DNA from: Psychromicrobium lacuslunae
GTDB lineage: Bacteria > Actinomycetota > Actinomycetes > Actinomycetales > Micrococcaceae
Reading direction: 5' to 3'
Assembly (NCBI RefSeq): GCF_000950575.1
Contig: NZ_CP011005.1
Coordinates: 2,046,001 to 2,110,000, forward strand
Length of the DNA: 64,000 nt
Positions 36,747 through 46,754 of this stretch are shown here, one piece after another. Each line of letters opens with the position of its first letter. The first letter of the stretch is position 1. The translations under genes were made by a program, and so were the position numbers. Under the pieces are notes generated by a model, which was not told the DNA's origin, ran no database searches, and saw only the letters and a program-made list of their open reading frames with translations.

Positions 36747-38861
36747 TTACTCGCCACGAGCTTTCTGGATGATCTCGTCGGCAACAGCCTTCGGGACCTC
36801 GGCGTAGCTGTCGAACTGCATCGAGTACACCGCACGACCCTGGGTCTTCGACCGCAGATCACCGATGTAACCGAACATTCCGGACAACGGAACCAAGGCA
36901 CGAATGACCTTGACGCCAGTGGCATCTTCCATTGACTGCATCTGGCCACGACGGGCATTGAGGTCGCCAATAACATCGCCCATGTAATCCTCAGGCGTGC
37001 GGACTTCAACTTCCATCATGGGTTCGAGCAGAACCGGATCAGCCTTCCGAGCGGCTTCCTTGAACGCCATACGACCGGCGATCTTGAAGGCCATTTCGGA
37101 GGAGTCGACGTCGTGGTACGCGCCGTCAAGCAGCGTGGCCTTGATGCCGACGACGGGGTAACCGGCGAGCACACCATCGGTGAGCGCATCCTGAATACCC
37201 GCATCAACGCTGGGGATGTATTCACGAGGAACACGACCACCAGTGACTTTATTATCAAACTCGTACAGTGCACCCTCTGCGGTGTCCAACGGCTCGATCG
37301 CAATTTGGATCTTCGCGAACTGGCCAGAACCACCGGTCTGCTTCTTGTGGGTGTAGTCGTGCTTCTCCACCTTGCGACGAATCGTCTCACGGTAGGCAAC
37401 CTGCGGCTTACCAACATTAGCTTCAACCCGGAATTCGCGGCGCATCCGGTCCACCAGGATGTCCAGGTGGAGCTCGCCCATGCCGGCGATGATGGTCTGA
37501 CCGGTGTCTTCGTCGAGGTTGACCCGGAAGGTCGGATCCTCAGCGGAGAGCTTCTGAATAGCGGTGGAGAGCTTCTCCTGGTCACCCTTGGTCTTCGGTT
37601 CGATGGCCACGGAGATAACAGGCTCCGGGAAGCTCATCGACTCGAGCACGATCGGCGAACCGATATCGGAAAGGGTGTCACCAGTGGTGGTGTCCTTCAG
37701 ACCGATAGCCGCGTAGATGTGACCAGCGTGCGCACTTTCCACCGGCATTTCCTTGTTGGCGTGCATCTGGAAGAGCTTGCCAACACGCTCTTTCTTGCCC
37801 TTGGTGGAGTTGAGCACCTGAGTACCGGAGGTGATCTCGCCCGAGTAAACCCGGATGAAGATCAGCTGACCGAAGAACGGGTGAGTCGCAACCTTGAACG
37901 CCAAAGCCGAGAACGGCTCTTCGGTGCTCGGCTTACGAGTTAGTTCAGTTTCTTCGCTCTTCGGATCGTGGCCGATCATCGCCGGAACATCCAGCGGGGA
38001 CGGCAGGAAGTCGATCACTGCATCCAGCATCGGCTGCACACCACGGTTCTTGAAGGCAGAGCCACAGAACACCGGGTACAGCTCGGAGTTGATGGTCATC
38101 TTACGGATGCCGGCCTTGAGCTCGTCGATCGAAATCTCTTCGCCCTCGAGGTACTTCTCCATCAGCTCTTCGCTGGACTCAGCGACGGTCTCGACCAATG
38201 CAGCGCGGTATTCCTCGGCCTTGGCCTGCAGATCCGCAGGGATTTCCTGGACCTCATAGGCAGCACCCATGGTGACGTCACCCTTGGAGTCGCCAGGCCA
38301 GACCAACGCACGCATTTCGAGCAGGTCGACAACGCCAACGAAATCGTTCTCAGCACCGATCGGCAGCTGCATCACCAACGGCTTAGCACCCAAGCGGCCA
38401 ATGATGGTGTCTACCGTGAAGTAGAAATCAGCACCCAGCTTGTCCATCTTGTTGACAAAGCAGATACGCGGCACGTTGTACTTATCGGCTTGACGCCAGA
38501 CAGTCTCAGACTGCGGCTCCACGCCTTCCTTGCCATCGAAAACCGCAACGGCGCCGTCGAGCACGCGCAGCGAACGCTCCACCTCGACGGTGAAGTCAAC
38601 GTGGCCCGGGGTGTCAATGATGTTGATCTGGTTCTTGTTCCAGAAGCAGGTAACAGCAGCACTGGTAATAGTGATGCCGCGCTCTTTTTCCTGTTCCATC
38701 CAGTCGGTCGTCGAAGCGCCGTCGTGGGTTTCGCCGATCTTGTGGTTCACACCCGTGTAGAAAAGGATGCGCTCGGTAGTAGTGGTCTTACCGGCATCGA
38801 TGTGTGCCATGATGCCGATATTACGGACCTTGGTGAGGTCGGTCAGCACGTCCTGTGCCAC
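36747..38861 (-). CDS. fusA: elongation factor G
   Basis: The 704-residue translocase has the P-loop [31 protein letters not shown] and domains II-V; the last residues ([25 protein letters not shown]) are typical. Length is normal. It lies 172 bases after rpsG; that gap contains an imperfect GC-rich hairpin (38910-38942), which may moderate read-through from rpsG. Confidence 0.99.
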   Translation of the reverse strand: MAQDVLTDLTKVRNIGIMAHIDAGKTTTTERILFYTGVNHKIGETHDGASTTDWMEQEKERGITITSAAVTCFWNKNQINIIDTPGHVDFTVEVERSLRVLDGAVAVFDGKEGVEPQSETVWRQADKYNVPRICFVNKMDKLGADFYFTVDTIIGRLGAKPLVMQLPIGAENDFVGVVDLLEMRALVWPGDSKGDVTMGAAYEVQEIPADLQAKAEEYRAALVETVAESSEELMEKYLEGEEISIDELKAGIRKMTINSELYPVFCGSAFKNRGVQPMLDAVIDFLPSPLDVPAMIGHDPKSEETELTRKPSTEEPFSALAFKVATHPFFGQLIFIRVYSGEITSGTQVLNSTKGKKERVGKLFQMHANKEMPVESAHAGHIYAAIGLKDTTTGDTLSDIGSPIVLESMSFPEPVISVAIEPKTKGDQEKLSTAIQKLSAEDPTFRVNLDEDTGQTIIAGMGELHLDILVDRMRREFRVEANVGKPQVAYRETIRRKVEKHDYTHKKQTGGSGQFAKIQIAIEPLDTAEGALYEFDNKVTGGRVPREYIPSVDAGIQDALTDGVLAGYPVVGIKATLLDGAYHDVDSSEMAFKIAGRMAFKEAARKADPVLLEPMMEVEVRTPEDYMGDVIGDLNARRGQMQSMEDATGVKVIRALVPLSGMFGYIGDLRSKTQGRAVYSMQFDSYAEVPKAVADEIIQKARGE

Positions 38862-39033
38862 AGTGTCTCCCTAGTTCAAGGTAAATAAGAGTTGTACCTG
38901 ATGCTGGTAACGGCGGCTCTCGCCACAGCGAGACTCGCCGCCACCACAGCAGGATTTTGGTGCTAGTTCCAGTAATCCGCATTTTTCTCGCCGAGCGAGA
39001 AGAAAAAGATCAACAGGGAACCCGACTCGGGTA

Positions 39034-39504
39034 TTACCAGCGGTAGTGAGCGAAGGCCCGGTTGGCCTCTGCCATCTTATGAGTGTCTTCGCGACGCTTC
39101 ACAGCGGCACCCAGACCGTTGGACGCGTCCAAGATCTCGTTGCGCAAACGCTCGGTCATGGTTTTCTCCCGGCGAGCCTTGGAGTAGCCAACCAACCAGC
39201 GCAGCGCCAGAGCGGTGGCCCGACCCGGCTTGACCTCAACCGGAACCTGGTAGGTAGCGCCGCCGACGCGGCGGGACTTAACCTCAAGGCTCGGCTTGAT
39301 GTTATCCATTGCCTTCTTCAGAGCGGCAACGGGATCGCCACCGGTCTTCTCCTGAGCACCCTGCAGGGCTCCGTAGACAATGCGCTCGGCGGTGGACTTC
39401 TTGCCATCTACCAAGATCTTGTTGATCAGCTGCGTGACCAGCGGGGATCCGTAGACCGGATCAATGACTAGCGGCCGCTTGGGGGCCGGACCCTTGCGAG
39501 GCAT
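39034..39504 (-). CDS. rpsG: 30S ribosomal protein S7
   Basis: The 156-residue protein initiates assembly of the 30S head. It begins [31 protein letters not shown] and ends with [10 protein letters not shown] as in other actinobacteria. It starts 1 base after the rpsL stop. Confidence 0.98.
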   Translation of the reverse strand: MPRKGPAPKRPLVIDPVYGSPLVTQLINKILVDGKKSTAERIVYGALQGAQEKTGGDPVAALKKAMDNIKPSLEVKSRRVGGATYQVPVEVKPGRATALALRWLVGYSKARREKTMTERLRNEILDASNGLGAAVKRREDTHKMAEANRAFAHYRW

Positions 39505-39505
39505 A

Positions 39506-39880
39506 TTACTTCTTCTCCATCTTCGCGCCGTACTTGCTACGGGCCTGCTTGCGGTTCTTCACACCTTGGGTGTCGAGCGCGCCACGGACAATCTTGTAAC
39601 GCACACCGGGCAGATCCTTCACACGACCGCCGCGCACCAGCACGATGGAGTGTTCCTGCAAGTTGTGGCCAACACCGGGGATGTAGGCGGTCACTTCGAT
39701 GCCACCGGTCAAGCGAACACGGGCGACTTTACGCAGAGCCGAGTTCGGCTTCTTCGGGGTGGTGGTGTACACACGAGTGCAGACACCACGGCGCATCGGG
39801 TTATTCTTCAGCGCGGGAGCCTTGGTCTTAGAGACCTTGGGCGAGCGGCCCTTTCGGACCAGCTGGTTGATCGTAGGCAC
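39506..39880 (-). CDS. rpsL: 30S ribosomal protein S12
   Basis: The 124-residue decoding-site protein begins [11 protein letters not shown] and has [19 protein letters not shown] and [14 protein letters not shown]. The lysines in KKPNS and RVKDLP, where streptomycin-resistance changes usually occur, are the wild-type residues. The start is GTG, preceded by GGAG. It is the first gene of the rpsL-rpsG-fusA-tuf group. Confidence 0.98.
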   Translation of the reverse strand: MPTINQLVRKGRSPKVSKTKAPALKNNPMRRGVCTRVYTTTPKKPNSALRKVARVRLTGGIEVTAYIPGVGHNLQEHSIVLVRGGRVKDLPGVRYKIVRGALDTQGVKNRKQARSKYGAKMEKK

Positions 39881-40238
39881 TTATTCTCCAGTACTTCTTG
39901 ATTTCGGCATTTTTGTCTGATTTCCGCTTAGCCAGAGAACATAACGAAGCGTTGCTTGCTAAAATTCCGCCCTGGGCATGCAAAAATGTGGCATTCGTTG
40001 CACAAGGACCCTGCAACCCGGAACTGCGACCTTCTCTACCAAAATCAGTAACTTGAGAATGCGCTAATCCACTGCCACAAAAACAATTGGCACCAGCATA
40101 GCAGAAATCGCCTAGGCATAGCTAATACACAAGCAACGTCCAGCTGGAGTCCAGCTTGTTCCCGCCCTCGCTCGGTAACGTCCGGAGCGCAGTTCTCTCC
40201 TAAGTATCCCTTTAAGTAACCCCTGATCAGGAGTCTTG
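39881..40238. promoter_or_regulatory. divergent intergenic region rpsL / endonuclease
   Basis: This 358-bp stretch must hold promoters in both directions. For rpsL the minus strand has an extended -10 candidate CTGCTATGCT (at about 40095-40104) and, nearer, TTGCAT/TAGCAA spaced by 16 bases; neither is compelling. For the endonuclease only the ribosome-binding site AGGAG (40229-40233) is clear. No gene is seen. Confidence 0.4.
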
Positions 40239-41453
40239 ATGTCGAAGGTCCGCTTGACAACGCGCGGGAAAACCCACCCAGCGCGCAATCCTTTAGCTAT
40301 TCTCATCCTCACTGCCTTTGCCGCGCTACAGCTGACGGCAGCCCTTCCGGCCCAGGCAGCCAGCACGGCGCTCACCGTCTCGGCGGCAATCTCCCAGCAA
40401 AACGGCAGTAGCCAGAGCGTCACGGGCTATGTGGTCGGTCAGCCAACCGCCACCAACACCGTGGTAACCGCTAGCTACCCCAATGACTATGCGCTGGCGC
40501 TGGCCGACTCGGCCTCGGAGACCAGCACCAGCAAAATGCTCTATGTCCAGATCCCCAGTTCCTTCAGATCAAGCTTCGGACTGAAGAGCAACCCGACACT
40601 CAAGGGCACTCAGCTCACCGTCACGGGAACTACTGGAGCCTATTTCTCGCACCCTGGACTGACCAGTAGCACCGCTTTCGTCAAGGGCGACTCAACCCAG
40701 CCGACCGATCCAACAGATCCCACCACTCCCCCGGTCACGCCACCGACCAGTTCCGACTACGACACCACCTACTACAAGGACGCCGTCGGCAAGACCGGTA
40801 CCGCGCTGCGTAATTCGCTGCACAGCATCATCTCGGTGATGACCAAGATCAATTACGATACGGTCTGGGATGCCTTGCAAGATACCGATCAGGATCCGGC
40901 CAACAGCAATAATGTGATCGAGCTATACACCGGAAAATCGGTGCCGAAAAGCCAGCACGGCGGCGGCGTTGACGACTGGAATCGTGAGCACGTCTTTGCC
41001 AAGTCGCACGGGAATTTCGGCACCTCGACCGGCCCAGGCACCGATGTCCACCACTTACGCCCCACCGACGTGACGGTAAATTCAGCACGCGGCAATAAGG
41101 ACTTCGACAATGGCGGTCAGCCGGTAGCCGAGGCACCGGGCAACTTTACCGACAGTGACTCCTGGGAGCCGCGTAATGCGGTGAAAGGCGATATTGCCCG
41201 AATGTTGATGTACATGGCGATCCGCTACGACGGAAGCGACGGTTTCGCTGATCTCGAGCTCAATGAAAGCACCAGCAACGGCACGAATCCGTTCATGGGC
41301 AAGCTTTCGATCTTGCTCAAGTGGAGCGCGCAGGATCCGCCGGATGCCTTCGAGAAGAAGCGCAATGACGTGATCTTCACGAAGTGGCAGAAGAACCGGA
41401 ATCCGTTCATCGACCACCCCGAGTGGGCCACCGCAATCTGGGGCGCCGCAGCC
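40239..41453 (+). CDS. secreted endonuclease I family nuclease with N-terminal DUF6359-like domain
   Basis: The 405-residue protein has a signal peptide (basic start, hydrophobic LAILILTAFAALQLTAAL, cleavage near AQAAS). Residues about 45-150 look like the OB-fold-type domain found in front of several exported Gram-positive nucleases. After a Thr/Pro linker (TDPTDPTTPPVTPPT) comes the endonuclease I domain: DDWNREHVFAKSHG, DVHHLRPTD and NSARGNKDFDN, the catalytic His-Asn-metal motifs of EndA/NucM. It would degrade DNA outside the cell for nutrients or to attack extracellular DNA. The ATG at 40239 follows AGGAG. It stands alone, convergent with the phosphonate ABC genes. Confidence 0.92.
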
Positions 41454-41472
41454 TAAGCCTGTTTCCCCCGCT

Positions 41473-41538
41473 GAGTTCGCGGCTTAGTCTCGGTTTCGCT
41501 AGTAATTTCTAGCGAAACCGAGAACAAACCACGAACTC
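41473..41538. repeat. 66-bp palindromic element, copy 3
   Basis: Same length and layout as the other copies, with core T-AGTAATTTCT-A. Arm position 22 is T in both arms where copy 1 has A, a paired change. Four other positions differ between the arms; read from the minus strand, three of them are G-U wobbles. It lies between the convergent endonuclease and ABC permease genes, 17 bases after the endonuclease stop. Confidence 0.88.
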
Positions 41539-41549
41539 GCGGGGTGAAC

Positions 41550-41595
41550 GAGGCAGGACGGCGGTGCTGGACTTAGCGCACCGCCGTCCTGCCTC
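41550..41595. terminator. bidirectional hairpin after the endonuclease and permease genes
   Basis: GAGGCAGGACGGCGGTGC and GCACCGCCGTCCTGCCTC pair perfectly over 18 bases. The permease stop codon (41573-41575) lies in the loop, so the last permease codons form one arm. On the plus strand the stem is followed by TTATTCGT. It is only 11 bases from repeat copy 3. Confidence 0.7.
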
Positions 41596-42370
41596 TTATT
41601 CGTCCCAGAGCGGTGAGCACCACCAGGGCTGTGACCACCAGAAGCAGGGTGTTCGCGGCAGCCATGAAAATGTTGCCCCGATCCGCGAATGCAAAGATGC
41701 TCACCGGCAAGGTTCGCCAGCTTGGTGGATAGACCATAATGGTCGCCCCCAACTCGCCCAAGCAAAGGACTAAGGCCAAGCCCGCGGCGGCGGCAATCGC
41801 CGGGGTGAGCAGCGGCAGTTTGATCCGAAACAGAATCCGCGCACTACCCGCCCCCAGACTGGAGGCGACCGAGCTCAGCATCGGGTCTAGGCCAGCGAGC
41901 GCCGAAGAAACCGAGCTAAAGGCGAAAGAAAGCACCAGCAAAGTCTGCGCCAGCACCACCATCGCCACGGTACCGTTGAGCAATATTGCGCCGCGGCTGA
42001 AAGCAACCAGGAGCGCCAGACCAACCACCACCGAGGGAACCGCCACGGGCAGGTGGAAAGCCAGGTTAAGAACTTTAGCTAGCCTCGTTGGCGCACTCTG
42101 AGTGGCGATCGCGGCCCAGCTGCCGAGGGCCACCGCGAGCAGGCTGGAGAGCACCGCTGTCTGCAGGCTAACTGAAATACTGCTCAGATTCTCACCCGCC
42201 AACGAGTCACCTAAATGGTCCATCGTGAACCCGGTAGGTAGTACGCTGTTCCAACTATCAGCGAAGCTCGCCAGCAAGGTGACGGCGAGCGGAGCAATGA
42301 CCAGGAACAACACCAATAACGCAGCAATCAGCCAGAGTAGTAGCTTCGCCGGGGTAGAAAACCTCAACAT
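41573..42370 (-). CDS. ABC transporter permease (2-aminoethylphosphonate type, PhnV-like)
   Basis: The 265-residue protein has six spans and the permease EAA-like loop (DPMLSSVASSLGAGSARILFRIKLPLLTPA). It resembles the second permease of iron/thiamine/2-aminoethylphosphonate importers. It starts 3 bases after the other permease gene. The nearby FAD oxidoreductase and phosphonatase-like hydrolase point to phosphonate as substrate; the permease itself does not tell. Its stop codon is inside the hairpin at 41550-41595. Confidence 0.83.
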   Translation of the reverse strand: MLRFSTPAKLLLWLIAALLVLFLVIAPLAVTLLASFADSWNSVLPTGFTMDHLGDSLAGENLSSISVSLQTAVLSSLLAVALGSWAAIATQSAPTRLAKVLNLAFHLPVAVPSVVVGLALLVAFSRGAILLNGTVAMVVLAQTLLVLSFAFSSVSSALAGLDPMLSSVASSLGAGSARILFRIKLPLLTPAIAAAAGLALVLCLGELGATIMVYPPSWRTLPVSIFAFADRGNIFMAAANTLLLVVTALVVLTALGRIRGRTAVR

Positions 42371-42373
42371 CTT

Positions 42374-43264
42374 TCAGTCCTCTCCCCTGTTGTTTCCCAG
42401 GCGTCGAAATACCCAGCGATAGAGCGCGTAGATGCCCAGCGAAATCACCACTTGGACACAGGCTAGAACCGCCGCTGAGGGGAAATCGAAAGTGACGATG
42501 CTCTTGGTATAGATCAACATCGGCAGAGTCACCACGGACTTTGCACCGGTGAAAAGCACGATGCCGAACTCATTCATCGTGAGCAGGAAAGTCAGTCCTC
42601 CGGCGGCCAGCAAAGTAGGCAGCGCGGCTGGCAAGATGACTCTGCCAAAAATCACCAGGGGACCACGGCCTAAACTAGCGGCGACGTCCAGCTGCTCACG
42701 AGGAATTTGCGAGAAAGCGGCAAGCAGTGGGCGCACCACGAAGGGCGTGTAGAAGGCCACTTCGGCCAGCACCACGCCGGGAAGTTCATTGACGAAATTC
42801 AATACCGGAGTTTGCGAACCACTGATTTCGGCCAGCAGAGCATTGATCACCCCGGTTCCGCCGTACAGCACACCAAAGGCGAGAGGAATCAAAAAGGACG
42901 GAAAGCACACCACCAATTCGATCAATCGACTGACCACTCGGCTGCCGGGGAACGGCACGAAGCACAGCACAAAGGCCAAAAAAGTCCCGACGAGCAAGCA
43001 GCCGAGTGTAGCCAGAGCTGCGACTTGCAAGGTGGTCAGCAAAGCATTCCAGCTGGCTGCGGAACCCAACACTTGCGACCAATTGCTCAGACCAAGGTAT
43101 TCGCCTTGTTTATCGCTCAAGGACTGGGCAGCGATCTGGCTCAATGGGTAGACGAAGAAAGTGAGCAAAAAGAGCAGCGGCAAGAGCACCCAGAGCCAGC
43201 CGAAGCTCCGCCGAGACGAGGCTGAGGGATGATCCACCCCTAATTGATCGGCGGCCACGCTCAT
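42374..43264 (-). CDS. ABC transporter permease (2-aminoethylphosphonate type, PhnU-like)
   Basis: The 296-residue permease has about six spans and an EAA-type loop (REQLDVAASLGRGPLVIFGRVILPAALP). Start and ATPase stop overlap by four bases (ATGA), so it is translated with the ATPase. With the second permease it forms the membrane channel of an importer. Confidence 0.84.
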   Translation of the reverse strand: MSVAADQLGVDHPSASSRRSFGWLWVLLPLLFLLTFFVYPLSQIAAQSLSDKQGEYLGLSNWSQVLGSAASWNALLTTLQVAALATLGCLLVGTFLAFVLCFVPFPGSRVVSRLIELVVCFPSFLIPLAFGVLYGGTGVINALLAEISGSQTPVLNFVNELPGVVLAEVAFYTPFVVRPLLAAFSQIPREQLDVAASLGRGPLVIFGRVILPAALPTLLAAGGLTFLLTMNEFGIVLFTGAKSVVTLPMLIYTKSIVTFDFPSAAVLACVQVVISLGIYALYRWVFRRLGNNRGED

Positions 43265-44370
43265 CGAACAGCGACCTCCGCTGGCACCAGAACGGCGTCC
43301 TCACGACGCACCCGAAGGCTAATCGTCGAAGCCACCTCAGGGGGTAGCACAGTGGCCGGCAGGTCGACGCTGAGCTGCTCAGCCGTCTCAGTCAACCGGA
43401 CGATCAATCGGTAACTGGCACCCCGCCACTGCACCGAATGAACAATGACTGGGAAAACATTCTCTCCCTCGATGGACTCAGCCAGCTGGCAAGCATAGGG
43501 CCGGATAGCCACCGACACTCGCTCCCCTATCGCCGCCTCGAATGGTGCGCGGAAGCGGAACTGCCGGCCGGCAATCCGCACCGTGCAGACGCCGTCGTCG
43601 GTTGGTTTAAACGACTCAACCACCGCCGAAAGCAAATTCGCACCGCCCAAGAAGGAGGCGGTGAAACCGCTGGGCGGCTGATGGTACAGCCGCTCCGTGA
43701 CATCCATATCGACCAGCCGGGCTTCCCGCATTACCGCAATGTCATCGGCGAGCGCGAGCGCCTCTTGCTGATCGTGGGTAACGTAAATCATCGCCGTATC
43801 TGGTAATTCACGGCGCAACTCTTGGAGCTCCGCAAGCATCTGCTGACGCAGTTGTGCGTCGAGTGCCGACAGTGGCTCGTCTAGCAGCAGCACCGGGGGC
43901 TTGATTGCCAATGCTCGAGCAATCGCTATGCGTTGTTGTTGACCGCCGGAGAGCTCCGCGGGATACCTTTTGGTGTACTTCTCCATGTGGACCACGGCGA
44001 GCGCCTCGGCAACCCGCTCGCGCAGTTGCTGTCTGCTCAGCCCTCTGCCCTTGAGACCGAAGGCCACGTTCTGCTGAATGCTCAGATGCGGAAACAGCGC
44101 GTAAGACTGCACCACCACGCCGACACCACGTTTGGCCGGCGCGAGGGCGGTGACGTCTTTCCCGGCTAGTAAGACCTGGCCCGCGGCTGGTTGTTCGAAT
44201 CCGGCAATCACTTTGAGCGCGGTGGATTTCCCCGACCCCGAGGGTCCGAGTAAGGCCACTGTGCGCCCACGCGCTACGCTCAGATTCAGCCCGGACAGCG
44301 CCACGGTATCTCGGTAGCGGACCGTCACGCCGCGCAGCTCGACGGCGGCGAGTGAAAGTTCCTGGCTCAT
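43261..44370 (-). CDS. ABC transporter ATP-binding protein (PhnT-like)
   Basis: The 369-residue protein has Walker A LLGPSGSGKSTALK, Q-loop, signature LSGGQQQRIAIARALA, Walker B LLLDEPLSALD and the switch His (YVTHDQQEA). A TOBE-type C-terminal domain (about 250-369) is present, as in importer ATPases for spermidine, iron or aminoethylphosphonate. The ATG at 44370 overlaps the stop of the binding-protein gene (ATGA), which rules out the longer upstream frame. Confidence 0.9.
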   Translation of the reverse strand: MSQELSLAAVELRGVTVRYRDTVALSGLNLSVARGRTVALLGPSGSGKSTALKVIAGFEQPAAGQVLLAGKDVTALAPAKRGVGVVVQSYALFPHLSIQQNVAFGLKGRGLSRQQLRERVAEALAVVHMEKYTKRYPAELSGGQQQRIAIARALAIKPPVLLLDEPLSALDAQLRQQMLAELQELRRELPDTAMIYVTHDQQEALALADDIAVMREARLVDMDVTERLYHQPPSGFTASFLGGANLLSAVVESFKPTDDGVCTVRIAGRQFRFRAPFEAAIGERVSVAIRPYACQLAESIEGENVFPVIVHSVQWRGASYRLIVRLTETAEQLSVDLPATVLPPEVASTISLRVRREDAVLVPAEVAVR

Positions 44371-45413
44371 TGCCCGGTCGCGTTGTTGTAAGCCTTGATC
44401 GTGGCGTCCATCGTGCTCAGCACCGAGTTCCAATCCGGTTGATAAATCTTCACGCCTTTCAGCGCCGCCTGTAGCGCCAAGTAATTCGCGTCGGTGGGTT
44501 TCACCGAGGTATTAGTCGGCAGGCCAAAAGCTGAGGCGGAAAGGGTTTGCTGGACCGCGGGGCTCAGCAGGTAGCTCATTAACTTAGTGGCATTCTCGCT
44601 ATGTGGCGCCCCGTTGACCAGCCCCATCAGATAAGGCACCGGCAAGGTGGTCCGCACCCCTTTGTCATCTTGCGGAAAGAACACCTGGTAGGCAGATTTA
44701 TCCGCCTGGATCGATTGCATCGCCATCTGCAAATCACTATTGGCTACCGAAAGCTGTCCCTTGGCGACCAACGGTCCAAGCTTTCCGGTCGAGGAGCTGG
44801 GTCCGACGTTATTGTCTTGCAGCTCCTTGAGGTACTGCAAAGCGGCTTGCTCGCCTTTGAGCTGTTGCAGCAAGATCAGCATCGCGGTCCCGTCACCCGC
44901 TTGTCCAGGTGTCGAGTATTGGATCTTCTGTTTGTATTTGGCCTCGAGCAATTCTTGCCAGCTATCCGGTTTCGGTTGCAGATTATTGTTCCGAATCATG
45001 GTGAAGTAATTATTGGCCAGCGAAACGAATTGGCCCTCTGGGTCCTTATCGGCGGCCGCAATCTGGCTGGTATCAACCGAGTTTTTCTGCAGGGTCCCCT
45101 GCTTCTTGGCCTGCTGGATAAACGGTGGCAAGGTGACCAGCAGATCCGCTTGCGGATTGTTTTTCTCCTTTTCTAAGCGCGACACCACCTCACCAGAGCC
45201 CGCCTCAACGTAATTGACCTTGATTCCGGTTTCCTGGGTAAAGGCCGCAAAAGTGCTTTTGTACCAGTCCCCCAGACCGTCGGCGGAATACAGGGTGACC
45301 TCCTTGGCTCCGGAATCAGCGGTTGAACCGGTGCCTCCGCAGCCGACCAGGGCTAGCGCGGCAGCTGCTAAGACAGTGATGAACTTCGCGGTACGTACGG
45401 GTTTGAGTGACAT
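44367..45413 (-). CDS. substrate-binding lipoprotein of the phosphonate-type ABC importer (PhnS-like)
   Basis: The 348-residue protein is an extracytoplasmic solute receptor with a lipobox LVGC (Cys25) after a hydrophobic signal, so it is anchored to the outer face of the membrane. The body starts KEVTLYSADGLGDWYKSTFAAFTQETGIKVNYVEAGSGEVVSRL, typical of the family 1 binding proteins that include 2-aminoethylphosphonate- and iron-binding types. Assignment to phosphonate rests mainly on the neighbours. It lies 25 bases after the FAD oxidoreductase and overlaps the ATPase gene. Confidence 0.88.
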   Translation of the reverse strand: MSLKPVRTAKFITVLAAAALALVGCGGTGSTADSGAKEVTLYSADGLGDWYKSTFAAFTQETGIKVNYVEAGSGEVVSRLEKEKNNPQADLLVTLPPFIQQAKKQGTLQKNSVDTSQIAAADKDPEGQFVSLANNYFTMIRNNNLQPKPDSWQELLEAKYKQKIQYSTPGQAGDGTAMLILLQQLKGEQAALQYLKELQDNNVGPSSSTGKLGPLVAKGQLSVANSDLQMAMQSIQADKSAYQVFFPQDDKGVRTTLPVPYLMGLVNGAPHSENATKLMSYLLSPAVQQTLSASAFGLPTNTSVKPTDANYLALQAALKGVKIYQPDWNSVLSTMDATIKAYNNATGQ

Positions 45414-45438
45414 CTTGATTCCTCAGGTGTGGTGGGGT

Positions 45439-46578
45439 TTAGACGAGGTCTAGTTGGGCCAAGACTCTTTGAGCGAGGCCGAAGGATATGGTCATGCCGA
45501 CGCCGCTGGTTACGCTGACTAGCGTGACGCCAGGAGCGACCGTGGAAACGAGGTAGGGCTGTAAAGGGCTACTGGCGTAAATCCCCTGCCAGCGCTCAAG
45601 CACGGTGAGTTGTGCGACACCGAGCAGCGCGGCCACCCGGTCTAGTAGTAGCTCGGAAACCGATTCGGCCAAGAATGGATCCATCGTCTCGGCGAGCCGA
45701 TGACTATCCCCAACGATCAGCGAGCCATCGGGGCGTTGGGTGAACATGATGTTCGCATCGACGGCTAGTGCCTCGGCATCGTGAGCAGCTATTTCGGCTC
45801 GCAGACCCGCTGCTGCTGTGGTTTCGGCAAACCCTGGATAGCGCAGCATCGAGGTTCCGCTGAGCACCGCTGGACCTAGTCTCAGATCGCGAGGGGCAGC
45901 CACTCGGGCCATCTGCAGGCCACAACGATTGATTTGCTCGGTCGCCGCGATCTCGGGGTAGAGCCGGTCGACGTCGTGTCCGACACAGACAATAATCTGT
46001 GCCGCGACGAAACTGCCACGACTAGTATGGGCGAGCCCGTCTTGCGCGAAGTGAAAGCTGGTCTGCCACTCAAATCTCACACCTTGCTCTGCCAGCCAGT
46101 CCGCTAGTGCAGCGACCACTTGCCGGGGGTCAACCCGCAGGTCATCTCGTAATAGCGCGCCGCCAATAATATCGGCGCCGGCATATCCGGAGAGCTGAGT
46201 TGCAACCTGCTCTCGGCTGAGCAACTCAAGCTGACCTAGCGGCCGAGCAGCTGAGAGCTCGCTCAATACCGCTAATTCGCGTTCGCTACGCGCCACCGCG
46301 AGTGCCCCGGCGGTGCTGGCGAAAAAACCCGCTTGACTGCTTGCTTCCAGCCAGAAGGGTCGGCCGGCTTGGGCTAATTCGAGCAACTCACCGCTCTGCG
46401 CGGTAATACAACAATGGCCGAAATTGCGGACCGAGGCACCGACCGCCCTCCGATCACGATCAATAACGGTTACCTTCAGACCGCGGCGGACCGCATGAAA
46501 GGCATGGCTCAGGCCAATGATCCCGGCACCCACGATCAGCAGATCCGAGCCATTATTTTGGCGATTTTCTTGGTTCAC
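45439..46578 (-). CDS. FAD-dependent oxidoreductase of phosphonate loci (HpnW/TIGR03364-like)
   Basis: The 379-residue protein has the FAD-binding Rossmann motif IVGAGIIGLSHAFHAVRRGLKVTVIDRD and GASVRNFGHCC, a mark of the FAD oxidoreductases found beside aminoethylphosphonate genes. Family knowledge: such enzymes are proposed to oxidise 2-aminoethylphosphonate or an N-substituted form to phosphonoacetaldehyde. That would replace the usual PhnW transaminase, which is absent here. The GTG start has only a weak ribosome-binding site. It is the first gene of the operon and 176 bases from the divergent GntR gene, with an operator-like palindrome over its promoter. Confidence 0.87.
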   Translation of the reverse strand: MNQENRQNNGSDLLIVGAGIIGLSHAFHAVRRGLKVTVIDRDRRAVGASVRNFGHCCITAQSGELLELAQAGRPFWLEASSQAGFFASTAGALAVARSERELAVLSELSAARPLGQLELLSREQVATQLSGYAGADIIGGALLRDDLRVDPRQVVAALADWLAEQGVRFEWQTSFHFAQDGLAHTSRGSFVAAQIIVCVGHDVDRLYPEIAATEQINRCGLQMARVAAPRDLRLGPAVLSGTSMLRYPGFAETTAAAGLRAEIAAHDAEALAVDANIMFTQRPDGSLIVGDSHRLAETMDPFLAESVSELLLDRVAALLGVAQLTVLERWQGIYASSPLQPYLVSTVAPGVTLVSVTSGVGMTISFGLAQRVLAQLDLV

Positions 46579-46639
46579 GATGAGAACTCTGCCCTGCCCT
46601 GGTAGGGCGCCACAAGGGAAAATACGACTTTAGTGGAAC

Positions 46640-46667
46640 TTGTATATACATGTTCTAATTGTGTTAA
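46640..46667 (-). promoter_or_regulatory. operon promoter with GntR/HutC-type operator
   Basis: The palindrome TGTATATACA (46641-46650) is the core sequence recognised by HutC-type GntR proteins. On the minus strand it contains TATACA as -10 box, with TTAACA (46667-46662) 15 bases upstream. A repressor bound here would block transcription of the oxidoreductase-ABC operon. On the plus strand TTGACC (46671) and TATTCA (46693) spaced by 16 bases may be the GntR promoter. Confidence 0.65.
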
Positions 46668-46754
46668 CTTTTGACCCCTGCCATTAACTAAATATTCACT
46701 TCAGAACGCCTTGAACAAAGAAAATTTCAGCCTTAAGCCATCTAAGATGAAGTA

